NCBI RefSeq assembly: GCF_039595395.1
Contig: NZ_JBCNLP010000001.1
Coordinates: 4,092,001 to 4,156,000 of the forward strand
Origin: Novosphingobium sp.
GTDB lineage: Bacteria > Pseudomonadota > Alphaproteobacteria > Sphingomonadales > Sphingomonadaceae
Length of the DNA stretch: 64,000 nucleotides
Direction: 5' to 3'
Below, piece by piece: positions 1 to 8,793 of the stretch; the stretch's first letter is position 1; each line of letters starts with the position of its first letter. The notes beneath the pieces are model-generated. The model ran no database searches. It had not been told where the DNA came from and saw nothing but the letters and a program-made list of their open reading frames with translations. The translations under genes and the position numbers were made by a program.

Positions 1-448
1 CGATGAGACCCGTGCGGTGATCGCGGCGCTGCAAGCGCGCTTTGCCGATTGCGTGGGCCCCGATGTGGCCGACATCTGCTATGCCACCCAGAACCGCCAG
101 ACCGCCGTGCGCGATCTGGCCAAACGTGTGGACGCCATCATCGTGGTCGGCGCCGCCAACAGTTCGAATTCGACGCGGCTGGCGGAGATCGCGCGATCCT
201 GCGGCGTTCCGGCCTGGCTGGTGAGCGATGCGCAAGGCTTCGACCCCGCCTGGCTCAATGGCACGATGCGCCTTGGCATCACCGCCGGAGCCAGTGCGCC
301 CGATGTCCTGGTGCAGGAATTGCTCGCGCGGCTTGGACAGACCCGCGATCTTTCTGTATCGGAGCTGGATGGAATCAGGGAGAATGTCTCCTTCAGCCTG
401 CCGCCCGCCCTGCGCCGCCTGAGCGCCCGGTCGGTTCGGGCTGGCTGA
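1..448 (+). CDS. ispH: 4-hydroxy-3-methylbut-2-enyl diphosphate reductase (IspH), C-terminal part
   Basis: This is the 3' end of a gene that starts before the window; the reading frame is open from base 2. IspH makes IPP and DMAPP in the last step of the non-mevalonate pathway, using a [4Fe-4S] cluster. The visible part carries the motif DICYATQNRQ, whose Cys is the third cluster ligand of the family, then the substrate-binding SSNS and GITAGASAP motifs. It lies about 90 bp upstream of hpnH on the same strand, so isoprenoid precursor supply is placed next to hopanoid synthesis. The family assignment is secure; the N-terminal half is outside the window. Confidence 0.95.
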   Translation, partial: DETRAVIAALQARFADCVGPDVADICYATQNRQTAVRDLAKRVDAIIVVGAANSSNSTRLAEIARSCGVPAWLVSDAQGFDPAWLNGTMRLGITAGASAPDVLVQELLARLGQTRDLSVSELDGIRENVSFSLPPALRRLSARSVRAG

Positions 449-541
449 AAACCGGACTTTTACGCCCTCTTTACGCCCCCCCTTTATTCTTTGGCGCCCC
501 CCGTCTATATGCGCCCCTGACTGTTCTGGAGTACCACGCGA

Positions 542-1687
542 ATGTCGCTTCCTATGGCCCCCATGCTTCGCATCGCCAAGCACGCGATCACCAAGACCAT
601 CAAGGGCGACAAATTCCCGCTCGTCCTGATGCTGGAGCCGCTGCTGCGCTGCAATCTGGCGTGCCCTGGCTGCGGCAAGATCGACTATCCCGATGCCATC
701 CTCAACCGCCGCCTGAGCTTTCAGGAGTGCATGGATGCCATCGAGGATTGCGGCGCCCCCGCCGTCTCGATCGCCGGTGGCGAGCCGCTGCTGCACCGCG
801 AGATGGCCAAGATCGTCAAGGGCTATATCGAGCGCAAGAAGTTCGTAATCCTGTGCACCAACGCGCTGCTTCTCAAGAAGAAGATCGCCGAATACGAGCC
901 CAGCCCGTATTTCACCTGGTCGATCCATCTCGATGGCGACAAGCAGATGCACGACAAGGCCGTGGATCAGGACGGCACCTATGATGTCGCGCTGGAAGCG
1001 ATCAAGCTGGCCAAGGAAAAGGGCTTCCGCGTTCAGGTCAACTGCACCGTCTTCAACGATGCCTCGCCTGAGAGCCTCGCCACCTTCATGGACCACATGA
1101 CCAGCCTTGGCGTCGAGGTCACCATCTCGCCGGGCTACGCCTATGAGCGCGCCGCCGATCAGGAGCACTTCCTGAACCGCGAGAAGACCAAGAATCTGTT
1201 CCGCGAGTTTTTCGCCCGCGGCAATGGCGCGAAGAACTGGAAGTTCACCAACTCGCCGCTGTTCCTCGACTTCCTCGCGGGCAACCGCTCCTATGAGTGC
1301 ACCCCCTGGTCGATGCCGCTGCGCACCGTCTTCGGCTGGCAGAAGCCCTGCTATCTGGTGGGCGAAGGCTATGTCGAAACCTTTGCCGAGCTGATGGAAG
1401 GCACCGACTGGGAGCAGTATGGCGTCGGCAAGTACGAAAAATGTGCCAACTGCATGGTCCATTGCGGCTTTGAGGGCACCGCCGCGCGCGAAGGCATCGT
1501 GCGCCCGCTGGAGTTCATGAAGGTCGCCATGAAGGGCGTGAAGACCGATGGGCCCATGGCCCCGGACATCGACCTGTCGAAGCAGCGCCGCGCGGTCGAC
1601 GTGCACGCCACGCAGGTCGAGCAGGAGCTGGAGAAGATCCGCATCTCCGACCCCGAAGGCTATCGCCGGGCAACGCGCGCGGCCTGA
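542..1687 (+). CDS. hpnH: Adenosyl-hopene transferase HpnH (radical SAM)
   Basis: HpnH joins the 5'-deoxyadenosyl radical from SAM to diploptene/hopene and gives adenosylhopane, the first step of C35 hopanoid tail building. The 381-residue product has the radical-SAM CxxxCxxC motif at Cys37, Cys41 and Cys44, straight after the family signature LMLEPLLRCN. The SAM-binding GGE motif follows (SIAGGEPLL). The start at 542 has a GGAG Shine-Dalgarno at 528-531. The length is normal for the family and a strong hairpin terminator follows, so ispH-hpnH may form one unit separate from the downstream SDR gene. Confidence 0.96.
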   Translation: MSLPMAPMLRIAKHAITKTIKGDKFPLVLMLEPLLRCNLACPGCGKIDYPDAILNRRLSFQECMDAIEDCGAPAVSIAGGEPLLHREMAKIVKGYIERKKFVILCTNALLLKKKIAEYEPSPYFTWSIHLDGDKQMHDKAVDQDGTYDVALEAIKLAKEKGFRVQVNCTVFNDASPESLATFMDHMTSLGVEVTISPGYAYERAADQEHFLNREKTKNLFREFFARGNGAKNWKFTNSPLFLDFLAGNRSYECTPWSMPLRTVFGWQKPCYLVGEGYVETFAELMEGTDWEQYGVGKYEKCANCMVHCGFEGTAAREGIVRPLEFMKVAMKGVKTDGPMAPDIDLSKQRRAVDVHATQVEQELEKIRISDPEGYRRATRAA

Positions 1688-1707
1688 GCCGTTCCGCACT
1701 GACACAG

Positions 1708-1746
1708 AAAGGGCCGCCTCGCCGGATGGTGAGGCGGCCCTTTTTC
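1708..1746 (+). terminator. Rho-independent terminator after hpnH
   Basis: A GC-rich stem of about 13 bp (GGGCCGCCTC pairing with GAGGCGGCCC, extended by three pairs, one of them G-T) with a GGAT loop is followed directly by TTTTTCC. It lies 21 bp after the hpnH stop. The form is classical for an intrinsic terminator on the plus strand. Confidence 0.85.
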
Positions 1747-1776
1747 CATGACCCCACGCCGTGCTAATCCCCTGCC

Positions 1777-2725
1777 ATGCGCGTGCTTCTCACAGGTTCA
1801 TCCGGCTGGCTTGGCCGCTTTCTCGCCCCTCGCCTGCGCGCCGCCGGGCATGATGTGGTGGGCCTCGATATCGCGGCGGGTGCGGATACGCAGATCATCG
1901 GCTCGGTCGCCAACCCCGGCGTGATCCAGAACGCCTTCGATCGCGGGGTGGAGGCGGTGATCCACGCCGCATCGCTCCACAAGCCCGATATCGCGCGCTA
2001 TCCCGCGCAAGCCTTTGTCGATGTGAACGTCACGGGCACGCTCAACCTGCTGGAGGCGGCGGTGCGGGCCGGGCATGACCGTTTCGTCTTCACCTCCACC
2101 ACCTCGCTGATGATCAGCCAGACAATCCGCGATGAAAGCACCCCCCAAGGCCGTCTGGCTCGACGAACAGAGCTGCCCCCTGATGCCCCGCAACATCTAT
2201 GGCGTGACCAAGCTGGCTGCCGAGAACCTGTGCCGCCTCTATGCGCAAACCCGCGGTCTCAATGCCGCGGTGCTGCGCACGGCACGCTTCTTCCCGGAGG
2301 ATGACGACACCCACGCCACCCCCTCGGGCGAGAATCTGAAGGCCAATGAGCTGCTTCACCGCCGCCTCACGGTCGAGGATGCCGCCGATGCCCATATCGC
2401 CGCGCTGCATCGCGCGCCGCAGATCGGCTTCGGCACCTTCATCCTCTCCGCCCCCACCCTTTTCACGCGCGAGCATGCCAGGGCCCTGAAAGAGGATGCA
2501 TCCGCCGTGATCGCCCGCCTCTTTCCCGAGGCACCAGCACTCTATGCCGCAAAAGGCTGGAGCCTGCCGCGCAGCATCGGGCGGGTCTATGATTCAGCCC
2601 ATGCCGAAGAGGTGCTGGGCTTTCGCTGCGCCACCAGCTTCGCCGATGTGATGACCGCCCTGCGCGAGGGCCAGGCGATGCCCTTCACGCATGATCCGGC
2701 CTATCTCTCCCCCAAGGAGCGCTAG
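1777..2725 (+). pseudogene. NAD-dependent epimerase/dehydratase (SDR) with +1 frameshift
   Basis: The N-terminal part (from 1777) has a Rossmann start, LLTGSSGWLG, and the SDR strand FVFTSTTS. The C-terminal part, read in another frame from about 2147, has the catalytic YGVTK motif (YxxxK). Dropping one C from the six-C run at 2141-2146 joins them into a continuous protein of about 315 residues, the usual size for an extended SDR. The gene therefore looks like an intact family member with one extra base. As read, translation runs out of frame to 2304 and loses the catalytic Tyr/Lys. The substrate is unknown; its position after hpnH suggests, but does not prove, a hopanoid or nucleotide-sugar role. 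The extra base may be a sequencing error or a real mutation. Confidence 0.75.
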
Positions 2726-2728
2726 CGC

Positions 2729-3175
2729 CTATTCCGGCGTCTGCATCTGCGCGACCATCTGCTGGCACAGCTCGCGCTCGGTCAGTTTCTGGGCGCGGGC
2801 ATTGTCGGCGAAACTCATGGTTCGCCCCTCCGGCACGATTTCGGGATGGCCCACAGAGGCCAGATCCATCCGGCCAACGATCTGCAGGCCGATGATCGTG
2901 CCCTCGCGCCCGTCCTTTTCCTGCGCCATGGCGGCAGGCTCAGGCGTCAGCGTGCCGACCAGCGTCTCGGTCACCTTATGCGCCTGGGTCACGTCCTGAG
3001 TCGTCGCATGGCCATGATCGGCACAATATTCGATCAGCCCCAGATGGTTGTAGGCGCCGCCCAGTGCCTTCTGCATCTCTGCATCACTGGGGAGCAGATC
3101 CTGGGCCTGCACGGCATCGGTCATCACCCCGGTCGTCATGGTGGCAACAGCAAAGAGGACAGCACGCTTGGACAC
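2729..3175 (-). CDS. Small secreted protein of unknown function at the end of the hpn operon
   Basis: I do not recognise this 148-residue protein. The first 24 or so residues look like a signal peptide (positive start, hydrophobic core, AVQAQ cleavage site), so it is probably periplasmic. The mature part is polar with single Cys residues near the middle and the C-terminus and no clear enzymatic motif. It starts 27 bp after hpnG on the same strand, so it is probably the last gene of the hpnA-G transcript. Its stop lies 3 bp from the stop of the convergent SDR gene. Coding is supported by the signal peptide and the operon-like spacing. Confidence 0.6.
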   Translation of the reverse strand: MSKRAVLFAVATMTTGVMTDAVQAQDLLPSDAEMQKALGGAYNHLGLIEYCADHGHATTQDVTQAHKVTETLVGTLTPEPAAMAQEKDGREGTIIGLQIVGRMDLASVGHPEIVPEGRTMSFADNARAQKLTERELCQQMVAQMQTPE

Positions 3176-3202
3176 CAGAGACCTCCCGATTGTCAGGCAA
3201 TT

Positions 3203-3880
3203 TTACCGCAGATCGAACCCCAGCCGCCCCTGCACCTTCTTCAGCGCGCGGCCAAACTGGCCATAGGCCTTGGCAAAGCCGCTGACCGTGGTCATCAGAT
3301 TGGGCAACTGCCCCGGCTGCTTGAGGATCGAGCCGATCACCGCGCCATAATTCACCCCGCCATCCGGCTTCATCGCCAGAGCAATGGCAGGCGGCAGATT
3401 GACTTCGCTGAGATCCGAAATGCTGCGCAGGATGGCAAAGGGAATGCCCGCATCGGCGGCAGCCTGAGCGGCAATATGGCTCTCCATATCCACCGCCAGA
3501 GCCGCGCTGCGCCCGGCGCGCTCATTCTTGCTGCGATGGTCGGCGAAGAAGCGGCCATCGGCATGCATCGCGCCCACTTTCGCGGTGGGGATCATGCTGC
3601 GCAGCGCCTTCACCCAGGCCTCGTCGCAATCGCCGGCAAAGCCGCCGATCAGCCGCGAGCCGATGATCATGTCGCCCAGCTTCATATGCCGGTCGATGGC
3701 GCCCGCCATGCCGAAGCTGATGATGCCCGCGGCATGCGGCGCCATCTCGGCAAGCTGCGCACGCAGGCGCTCGGGGTCGGAGCCCCCGGCCACCACCGTC
3801 ACGCCCAGACCCTTGACCAGATCGCCCTCGCGCAGCGTGCCGGTCACCGCGATCACCGGCTTGTCATTTACATCCCCCAC
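3203..3880 (-). CDS. hpnG: Adenosylhopane nucleosidase HpnG
   Basis: HpnG belongs to the MTA/SAH nucleosidase (phosphorylase) fold and removes adenine from adenosylhopane to give ribosylhopane. The protein shows the family signatures VAGGSDPERL near the start, ISFGMAGA, and the ribose-binding VDMESH segment. I chose the GTG at 3880, which overlaps the end of shc by 13 bp and has GGAG eight bases upstream; a second GTG at 3856 is the alternative. It follows shc directly in the minus-strand operon. Family assignment is firm; the start is uncertain. Confidence 0.9.
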   Translation of the reverse strand: MGDVNDKPVIAVTGTLREGDLVKGLGVTVVAGGSDPERLRAQLAEMAPHAAGIISFGMAGAIDRHMKLGDMIIGSRLIGGFAGDCDEAWVKALRSMIPTAKVGAMHADGRFFADHRSKNERAGRSAALAVDMESHIAAQAAADAGIPFAILRSISDLSEVNLPPAIALAMKPDGGVNYGAVIGSILKQPGQLPNLMTTVSGFAKAYGQFGRALKKVQGRLGFDLR

Positions 3881-5826
3881 GCGGTGCGCTCCGAATTCGA
3901 GTCCGACAGATTGCGGTAACGCGCCAGCGCCCAGAGCGGGAAATAGCGCGGATAACCATGATAACGCAGATAAAAGACGCGCGGGAAGCCGCCGCCGGTG
4001 TAGACCTCCTGCCCCCACAGACCGTCCTCGGCCTGATTGGCGAGCAGCCATTCCACACCCTTGGCCACCGCTGGCGAGCGGGCCTCACCCACCGCCATCA
4101 GCCCCAGCAGCGCCCATGCCGTCTGCGATGCGGTGGAGGCAGCGAATTCATGCCCCTTGCGGTCCAGCGCATAGGAATCGCAGCTTTCGCCCCAGCCGCC
4201 GTCCTCGTTCTGAACGCTCTTCAGCCAGTTGACGGCGCGGGCGACCATCGGATGATCGGCATCCAGCTCGGCCCGGCCCAGCGCGCAGAGCACCGACCAT
4301 GTGCCGTAGATATAGTTCACACCCCAGCGGCCGAACCACGAACCATCAGGCTCCTGCTCCTTTTCCAGCCACGCCAGAGCGGCCTTCATGCGCGGGCTGT
4401 CCAGCTCGCCCATCTGCGCCAGCATCGACACGACGCGCGCCGACACATCCGCCGTGGGCGGATCGAGCAGCGCGCCATGATCGGCAAAGGGCAGATTGTT
4501 GAGGTAGAATTTGTCATTATCGGCGTCGAAAGCGCCGAAACCGCCATCATGGCTCTGCAGGCCCAAAGTCCATTCGGCGCCGCGTGCGATCGCCTCGGCA
4601 TCCTTGCCGCCGCGCACACCGGCAGCGCGATCCATCGCCATCACCACCACGGCGGTGTCGTCGAGATCGGGATAGTAATCGTTGCCATACTGGAAGGCCC
4701 AGCCGCCGGGGCGGACATCGGGGCGCTGCTCGGCCCAGTCGCCCACCGTATCGAGGATCTGGCGTTCGCCCAGCCAATCCAAGGCCGCATACGCCTGCTC
4801 GACAGCCTTGGGCGTGCCCACCTCCAGCATGGCATGGGCGGCCAGCGCCGTATCCCACACCGGGCTGACGCAGGGCTGGCAGTAAGCCTCATCATCCTTG
4901 ATGACGAGCAACTTCTCGACCGAGTGACGGGCGATGGCGCGATGCGGATGGTCGGGCGCGTAGCCCAGCACATCATACATCATCACGCTGTTGGCCATGG
5001 CGGGATAGATCGCGCCCAGACCGTCCTCGCCGTTCAGACGCTCGGTCACCCAGGCGGCGCACAGGTCGATGGCGCGGCGGCGCATCTTCTTGGGCCAGTG
5101 GTTCTCGAAGCGCTTGAGGCCCCAGTCGAGCACCTCGAAGCCGGTCTTCCAGACGCGATGCACATGGGCGGCCTGAGAGGTCAGCCCGGCAGGGTTGCCG
5201 GAGTAAAGCTCATCCACCTTGATGCCGCGCTTGTTCTTCGCCAGCGGGCGCAAGGCGCACAGCACCAGCAGCGGCACCACCACGGTGCGCGCCCAATAGC
5301 TCATCTTGAGCAGATGGACCGGGAACCACTTGGGCGCCAGAATCAGCTCGGGCGGTATGGTCGGCACCACCTGCCAGCTTCCAGCGCCGAACAGCGCGAG
5401 CTGGATCTTGGTGAAGACATTGGCCCGCTCGGCGCCGCCCGCCTTCAGCACGGCGGCGCGGGCGCGGGCCATATGGGGCGCGTCCACATCGTCGCCGATC
5501 ATTTTCAGCGCATAATACGCCTTGATCGTGGCCGAAATGTCGAAGCCGCCATCATGGTACAGCGCCCAGCCGTCATGCACGCTGCTCTGGATACGGCGCA
5601 GATAGGTGCCGATTTTGGCCTCCAGCACCAGATCGTCGGGCTCGCCCAGGTAGTGGCGCAGCAGGATATATTCGCTGGGGATCGTGCAATCGGCTTCCAG
5701 CTCATAGACCCAGTGGCCGTCGCCCTGCTGCTCGGCGCCGAGGCGATGGGCGCCGCGCGCGATGCCTTCATCCAGCGCGTTGCGGGTCAGCGTATCGGCA
5801 TTGGTATCGGTTTGGGGGGTACTCAT
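3868..5826 (-). CDS. shc: Squalene-hopene cyclase
   Basis: This 652-residue class II triterpene cyclase folds squalene into the pentacyclic hopene/hopanol skeleton on the inner membrane. The catalytic DxDD motif is present as DLDDTA near residue 385. Several QW repeats are visible, for example QSHDGGFG, QEPDGSW and QNEDGGWG. The length is typical. Its ATG overlaps the hpnE stop by 4 bp, placing it sixth in the hpnA-G operon. No missing key residue was seen, so hopanoid core synthesis should be intact. Confidence 0.97.
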   Translation of the reverse strand: MSTPQTDTNADTLTRNALDEGIARGAHRLGAEQQGDGHWVYELEADCTIPSEYILLRHYLGEPDDLVLEAKIGTYLRRIQSSVHDGWALYHDGGFDISATIKAYYALKMIGDDVDAPHMARARAAVLKAGGAERANVFTKIQLALFGAGSWQVVPTIPPELILAPKWFPVHLLKMSYWARTVVVPLLVLCALRPLAKNKRGIKVDELYSGNPAGLTSQAAHVHRVWKTGFEVLDWGLKRFENHWPKKMRRRAIDLCAAWVTERLNGEDGLGAIYPAMANSVMMYDVLGYAPDHPHRAIARHSVEKLLVIKDDEAYCQPCVSPVWDTALAAHAMLEVGTPKAVEQAYAALDWLGERQILDTVGDWAEQRPDVRPGGWAFQYGNDYYPDLDDTAVVVMAMDRAAGVRGGKDAEAIARGAEWTLGLQSHDGGFGAFDADNDKFYLNNLPFADHGALLDPPTADVSARVVSMLAQMGELDSPRMKAALAWLEKEQEPDGSWFGRWGVNYIYGTWSVLCALGRAELDADHPMVARAVNWLKSVQNEDGGWGESCDSYALDRKGHEFAASTASQTAWALLGLMAVGEARSPAVAKGVEWLLANQAEDGLWGQEVYTGGGFPRVFYLRYHGYPRYFPLWALARYRNLSDSNSERTAWGM

Positions 5827-7112
5827 CGCCCGCGCCCATAGACCAGTCGCTGCCCCAAGACCAGACGCGCCGCCGAATCGCCGCTGCGCAGGGCGCCCTC
5901 GATGGTGGCGGGAAGGCCGGTATCGACCCAGTCACCGGCCAGAAAAAGGTTGGTGAAAGCGGTGCGCTGTTTGGGCCGCAGCCGCTCCTGCGCCGGGGTG
6001 GCGGCAAAGGTGGCGCGCTTTTCCTTCACGATCTGCCATGGCGGCAGAGGCGTGTCCGCAGGCAGGCCCAGAGCCTGCGCCACCTCGGCCCAGATGATGC
6101 GGGCCAGCTCCTCGCGCGGGGTGTCGACCAGCCGGTCGGCGGCGGAGATGGTGACCGACACGCGGTCGGGATGGGTGAAGAGCCATTCGCTGGTGGCGTT
6201 GATCAACCCCAGCATCTCAGGCGCACCCTTGGGCAGCGCAATCGCGAAATGGGCGTTGACGATGGCACGATGATCGTCGGGCACGGTGAGGCCCGGCACC
6301 AGATCGCCCGCCACCCATGCGGGCACGGCCAGCACCACGGCGGCATCGGGGGCAACCGCTTCCTCGCCATCGGCCCAGATCAGGGCGGAGACGCGATTCG
6401 CTTCGGTCTTGATGGCTTTGAGGCGGCGCCCGGTGGCCAGATAACAGCCCTTGCCGCCCAGCCATGCGATGGCAGGATCGATAAAGGCCGCGCCAAGCGT
6501 GGGCATGGCAATACGCGGCGCGCTGGCAAGGCCGCCCTTGGCCAAGGTTTCCTTCAGCACATTGGCGGCCAGCACCGCGCTGGAACTGGCCACATCGGTG
6601 TTGAGCACCGCCAGCAGCACCGGGGCCAGCATGCGGTCCCACACCGGGCCCTTGGTGGCGATCAGATCGCCGATGGTCTGCTCGCCCTTGCCCAGCAGCA
6701 GTTTGCCCAAGGGCAGGTAATCGGCGATGCCGGTGCCCGGAATGCGGCGGCTCGACACGGCGACCCACCATGGCAGAGCGCCATCGTTGATGCGCAAGTT
6801 CCAGCGCTCGCCAGTGACCAGATCGGCGAAGGCGAAATCGGCATGCTTCGGCCCGGCCAAAGGTTCATGCGCGCCGATGCGCTCGCGGAAGACTTTGACC
6901 GCCGGATTGCTGGCCAGCACCAGATGGTTGCCATTGTCGATGGTCAGCCCCAGCGAGGGGTCGAAATAGCTGCGGCAGCGCCCGCCAGCCCGCGCCGCCG
7001 AATCGCTGAGCGATACCGCAAGCCCGGCCTCGGCCAGCAAAGTGGCGGCGTTCAACCCGGCGAGGCCTGCGCCGACCACATGCGCGCGCGCGAATCCCAC
7101 TGTCAGCCCCAT
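5823..7112 (-). CDS. hpnE: Hydroxysqualene dehydroxylase HpnE (FAD-dependent)
   Basis: HpnE reduces hydroxysqualene to squalene, the last of three steps (HpnD, HpnC, HpnE) replacing a single squalene synthase. The 429-residue protein begins with a dinucleotide-binding motif VVGAGLAGLNAA (residues 12-23). The amine-oxidase/desaturase family segment GGRCRSY and a C-terminal FAD motif around LFLAGDW follow. It overlaps hpnD by 10 bp and shc by 4 bp, so translation is probably coupled. Confidence 0.95.
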   Translation of the reverse strand: MGLTVGFARAHVVGAGLAGLNAATLLAEAGLAVSLSDSAARAGGRCRSYFDPSLGLTIDNGNHLVLASNPAVKVFRERIGAHEPLAGPKHADFAFADLVTGERWNLRINDGALPWWVAVSSRRIPGTGIADYLPLGKLLLGKGEQTIGDLIATKGPVWDRMLAPVLLAVLNTDVASSSAVLAANVLKETLAKGGLASAPRIAMPTLGAAFIDPAIAWLGGKGCYLATGRRLKAIKTEANRVSALIWADGEEAVAPDAAVVLAVPAWVAGDLVPGLTVPDDHRAIVNAHFAIALPKGAPEMLGLINATSEWLFTHPDRVSVTISAADRLVDTPREELARIIWAEVAQALGLPADTPLPPWQIVKEKRATFAATPAQERLRPKQRTAFTNLFLAGDWVDTGLPATIEGALRSGDSAARLVLGQRLVYGRGR

Positions 7113-7945
7113 ACGCTGAAGCGGATCAGCGCCAGCACCAGCCGCAGTTTCGAGGTTTTCACCCGCACACGCGGGGCGTTCCAGCCCGCCGCCACCATGC
7201 GCTTCAAGAGGCGCGCATAGGCGCTCTCCATCAGGCGCGGGGCGATCAGATGGCCCTTGGGGCGGCTTTTGAGGATCAGCGCTGCCTCGTCGAAATGCTT
7301 TTGGGCCTTGGGGGCCAGCCAGCGGGCGGCGGCATCCAGATTGGGCTCGGTCACCAACGTCTCGGGTGAGGCAGGCGTGATGCCTGCGGCGCGCAAGGCC
7401 TCGATAGGCAGATAGACGCGGCCGATCCCGGCATCCTCGTCGATATCGCGCAGGATGTTGGTGAACTGCAGCGCGCGGCCCAGATGGTGGGAGAGTTCCA
7501 CACCCACCTTGCGCTCCATGCCGAAGACATTGACCGACAGACGCCCTACGGCACTGGCTACACGGTCGCAGTAGAGGTCGAAATCTGCGAAGGAGGGCCA
7601 GCGGACATCGCCATCGACATCGGTGCGCATGCCCTCGATCACGGCGAGGAAATCCTCCTGCTGCAGATCGAAATCGCGCACGGCCTGCGCGAGGAAAGCC
7701 GCCACGCCGGGCTCACCGCCATGATAGAGCGCCTGGATGCCCGACACCCATTCATCCAGCGCCGCACCGCGCTGGTCGGCGGGGGTCTGCTGGTCGTCGG
7801 CGATATCGTCCACCATGCGGCAGAAGCCGTAGATGGCGAACATCGCTTCACGCTCGGTCTTGGGCAGGATACGCATGCCGGCGTAAAAGCTGCTGCCCGA
7901 GACCTTGGCCTGCAGATCCTGCATCGTCAGAGGAGCGGTGGTCAT
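7103..7945 (-). CDS. hpnD: Presqualene diphosphate synthase HpnD
   Basis: HpnD condenses two farnesyl diphosphates to presqualene diphosphate. The 280-residue protein has both Asp-rich metal-binding motifs of trans-isoprenyl diphosphate synthases, DDIADD near residue 47 and RDIDEDAG near residue 165, and the family sequence YGFCRMVDD. It overlaps hpnC by 4 bp (ATGA) and hpnE by 10 bp. It resembles HpnC but keeps the HpnD-type motif RVYLP after the second Asp cluster. Confidence 0.95.
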   Translation of the reverse strand: MTTAPLTMQDLQAKVSGSSFYAGMRILPKTEREAMFAIYGFCRMVDDIADDQQTPADQRGAALDEWVSGIQALYHGGEPGVAAFLAQAVRDFDLQQEDFLAVIEGMRTDVDGDVRWPSFADFDLYCDRVASAVGRLSVNVFGMERKVGVELSHHLGRALQFTNILRDIDEDAGIGRVYLPIEALRAAGITPASPETLVTEPNLDAAARWLAPKAQKHFDEAALILKSRPKGHLIAPRLMESAYARLLKRMVAAGWNAPRVRVKTSKLRLVLALIRFSVWG

Positions 7946-8793
7946 CGGGAAATCCTTGAAATGCTGTTGCGCGCCACGGCGGTCAGGGCCAGCCAGGCCG
8001 CCCTGCCCTTGCCGTGATGCACCGTGTCAGCCAGCGGATCGCGGGCGAGCAGCATCCGCGTCAGATCCTCGGCCAGAGTTTGAATGATCGCCACTTCGGC
8101 GGAGAGGCGCGCGTCGCGGATCACGCGGGAGAAAGCGGCGCTCTGGCGCAGCAACCCTTGCGTCTTTTCGGCCAGCAGGCGGATCACGCCCAGCAGCCGG
8201 GGATCGGCACGATCGCGGCCCAGCGCAGCCTCATCCAGCCCCACGGCGTTGAGCATCGGCACGGGGATATAGACCCGGTCGATGCCACGATAATCCTTGC
8301 CGCAATCCTGAAGGTGGTTGATCACCTGCAGCGCGGCGCAGAGCGCATCGTTCATCGCCCAGGTGGCGCGATCCTCACCATGCACATCGAGCACAAAGCG
8401 GCCCACCGGCATGGCCGAGAGGCGGCAATAGCCGATCAGCCCTTCCCAATCCTCGTAACGGTTGACGCGGCAGTCCTGCACAAAAGCGTCGAGCAGATCA
8501 TGGGCATGGGCCAGATCGATGCCGCGTTCCCGGCAGACATCGCCCAGCGCCATGGCCTCGGGGCTGCCCTTGCCCTCCAGTCCGGCGCGCATATGGGCGA
8601 GCAGGCGCAGCTTTTCGGCAGAGGAAGTGCTTTCGTCATCCGCCACATCGTCCGAGGCGCGGGCGAAGCGGTAATAGGCCATGATCGGCGCGCGCGCATC
8701 GGGGCGCACCAGCCAACTGGCGACGGGGAAGTTTTCGCCCTTATGGTCCTTGCCGCTGGCGAGGTCCGAGGCCTTGAGGGTCATTTCAGTCAT
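7942..8793 (-). CDS. hpnC: Hydroxysqualene synthase HpnC
   Basis: HpnC converts presqualene diphosphate to hydroxysqualene. The 283-residue product has Asp-rich motifs DDVADDE near residue 48 and QDCGKDYRG near residue 163. In the sequence as given, the frame is open back into hpnB, so it reads as a 652-residue fusion. I place the start at the ATG at 8793 because it overlaps the natural hpnB stop in an ATGA, as at neighbouring junctions of this operon. The product then has normal HpnC length. A second ATG at 8784 is possible. The apparent fusion comes from an extra base in the hpnB C-run. Confidence 0.93.
   Translation of the reverse strand: MTEMTLKASDLASGKDHKGENFPVASWLVRPDARAPIMAYYRFARASDDVADDESTSSAEKLRLLAHMRAGLEGKGSPEAMALGDVCRERGIDLAHAHDLLDAFVQDCRVNRYEDWEGLIGYCRLSAMPVGRFVLDVHGEDRATWAMNDALCAALQVINHLQDCGKDYRGIDRVYIPVPMLNAVGLDEAALGRDRADPRLLGVIRLLAEKTQGLLRQSAAFSRVIRDARLSAEVAIIQTLAEDLTRMLLARDPLADTVHHGKGRAAWLALTAVARNSISRISR

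Noticed and set aside
3958..5841. Long open frame opposite shc, and similar long frames opposite hpnN, the helicase and the SLBB gene
   Set aside because: They are mirror frames caused by high GC content, rich in Arg, His, Gly and Ala, and lie over genes with clear family motifs.
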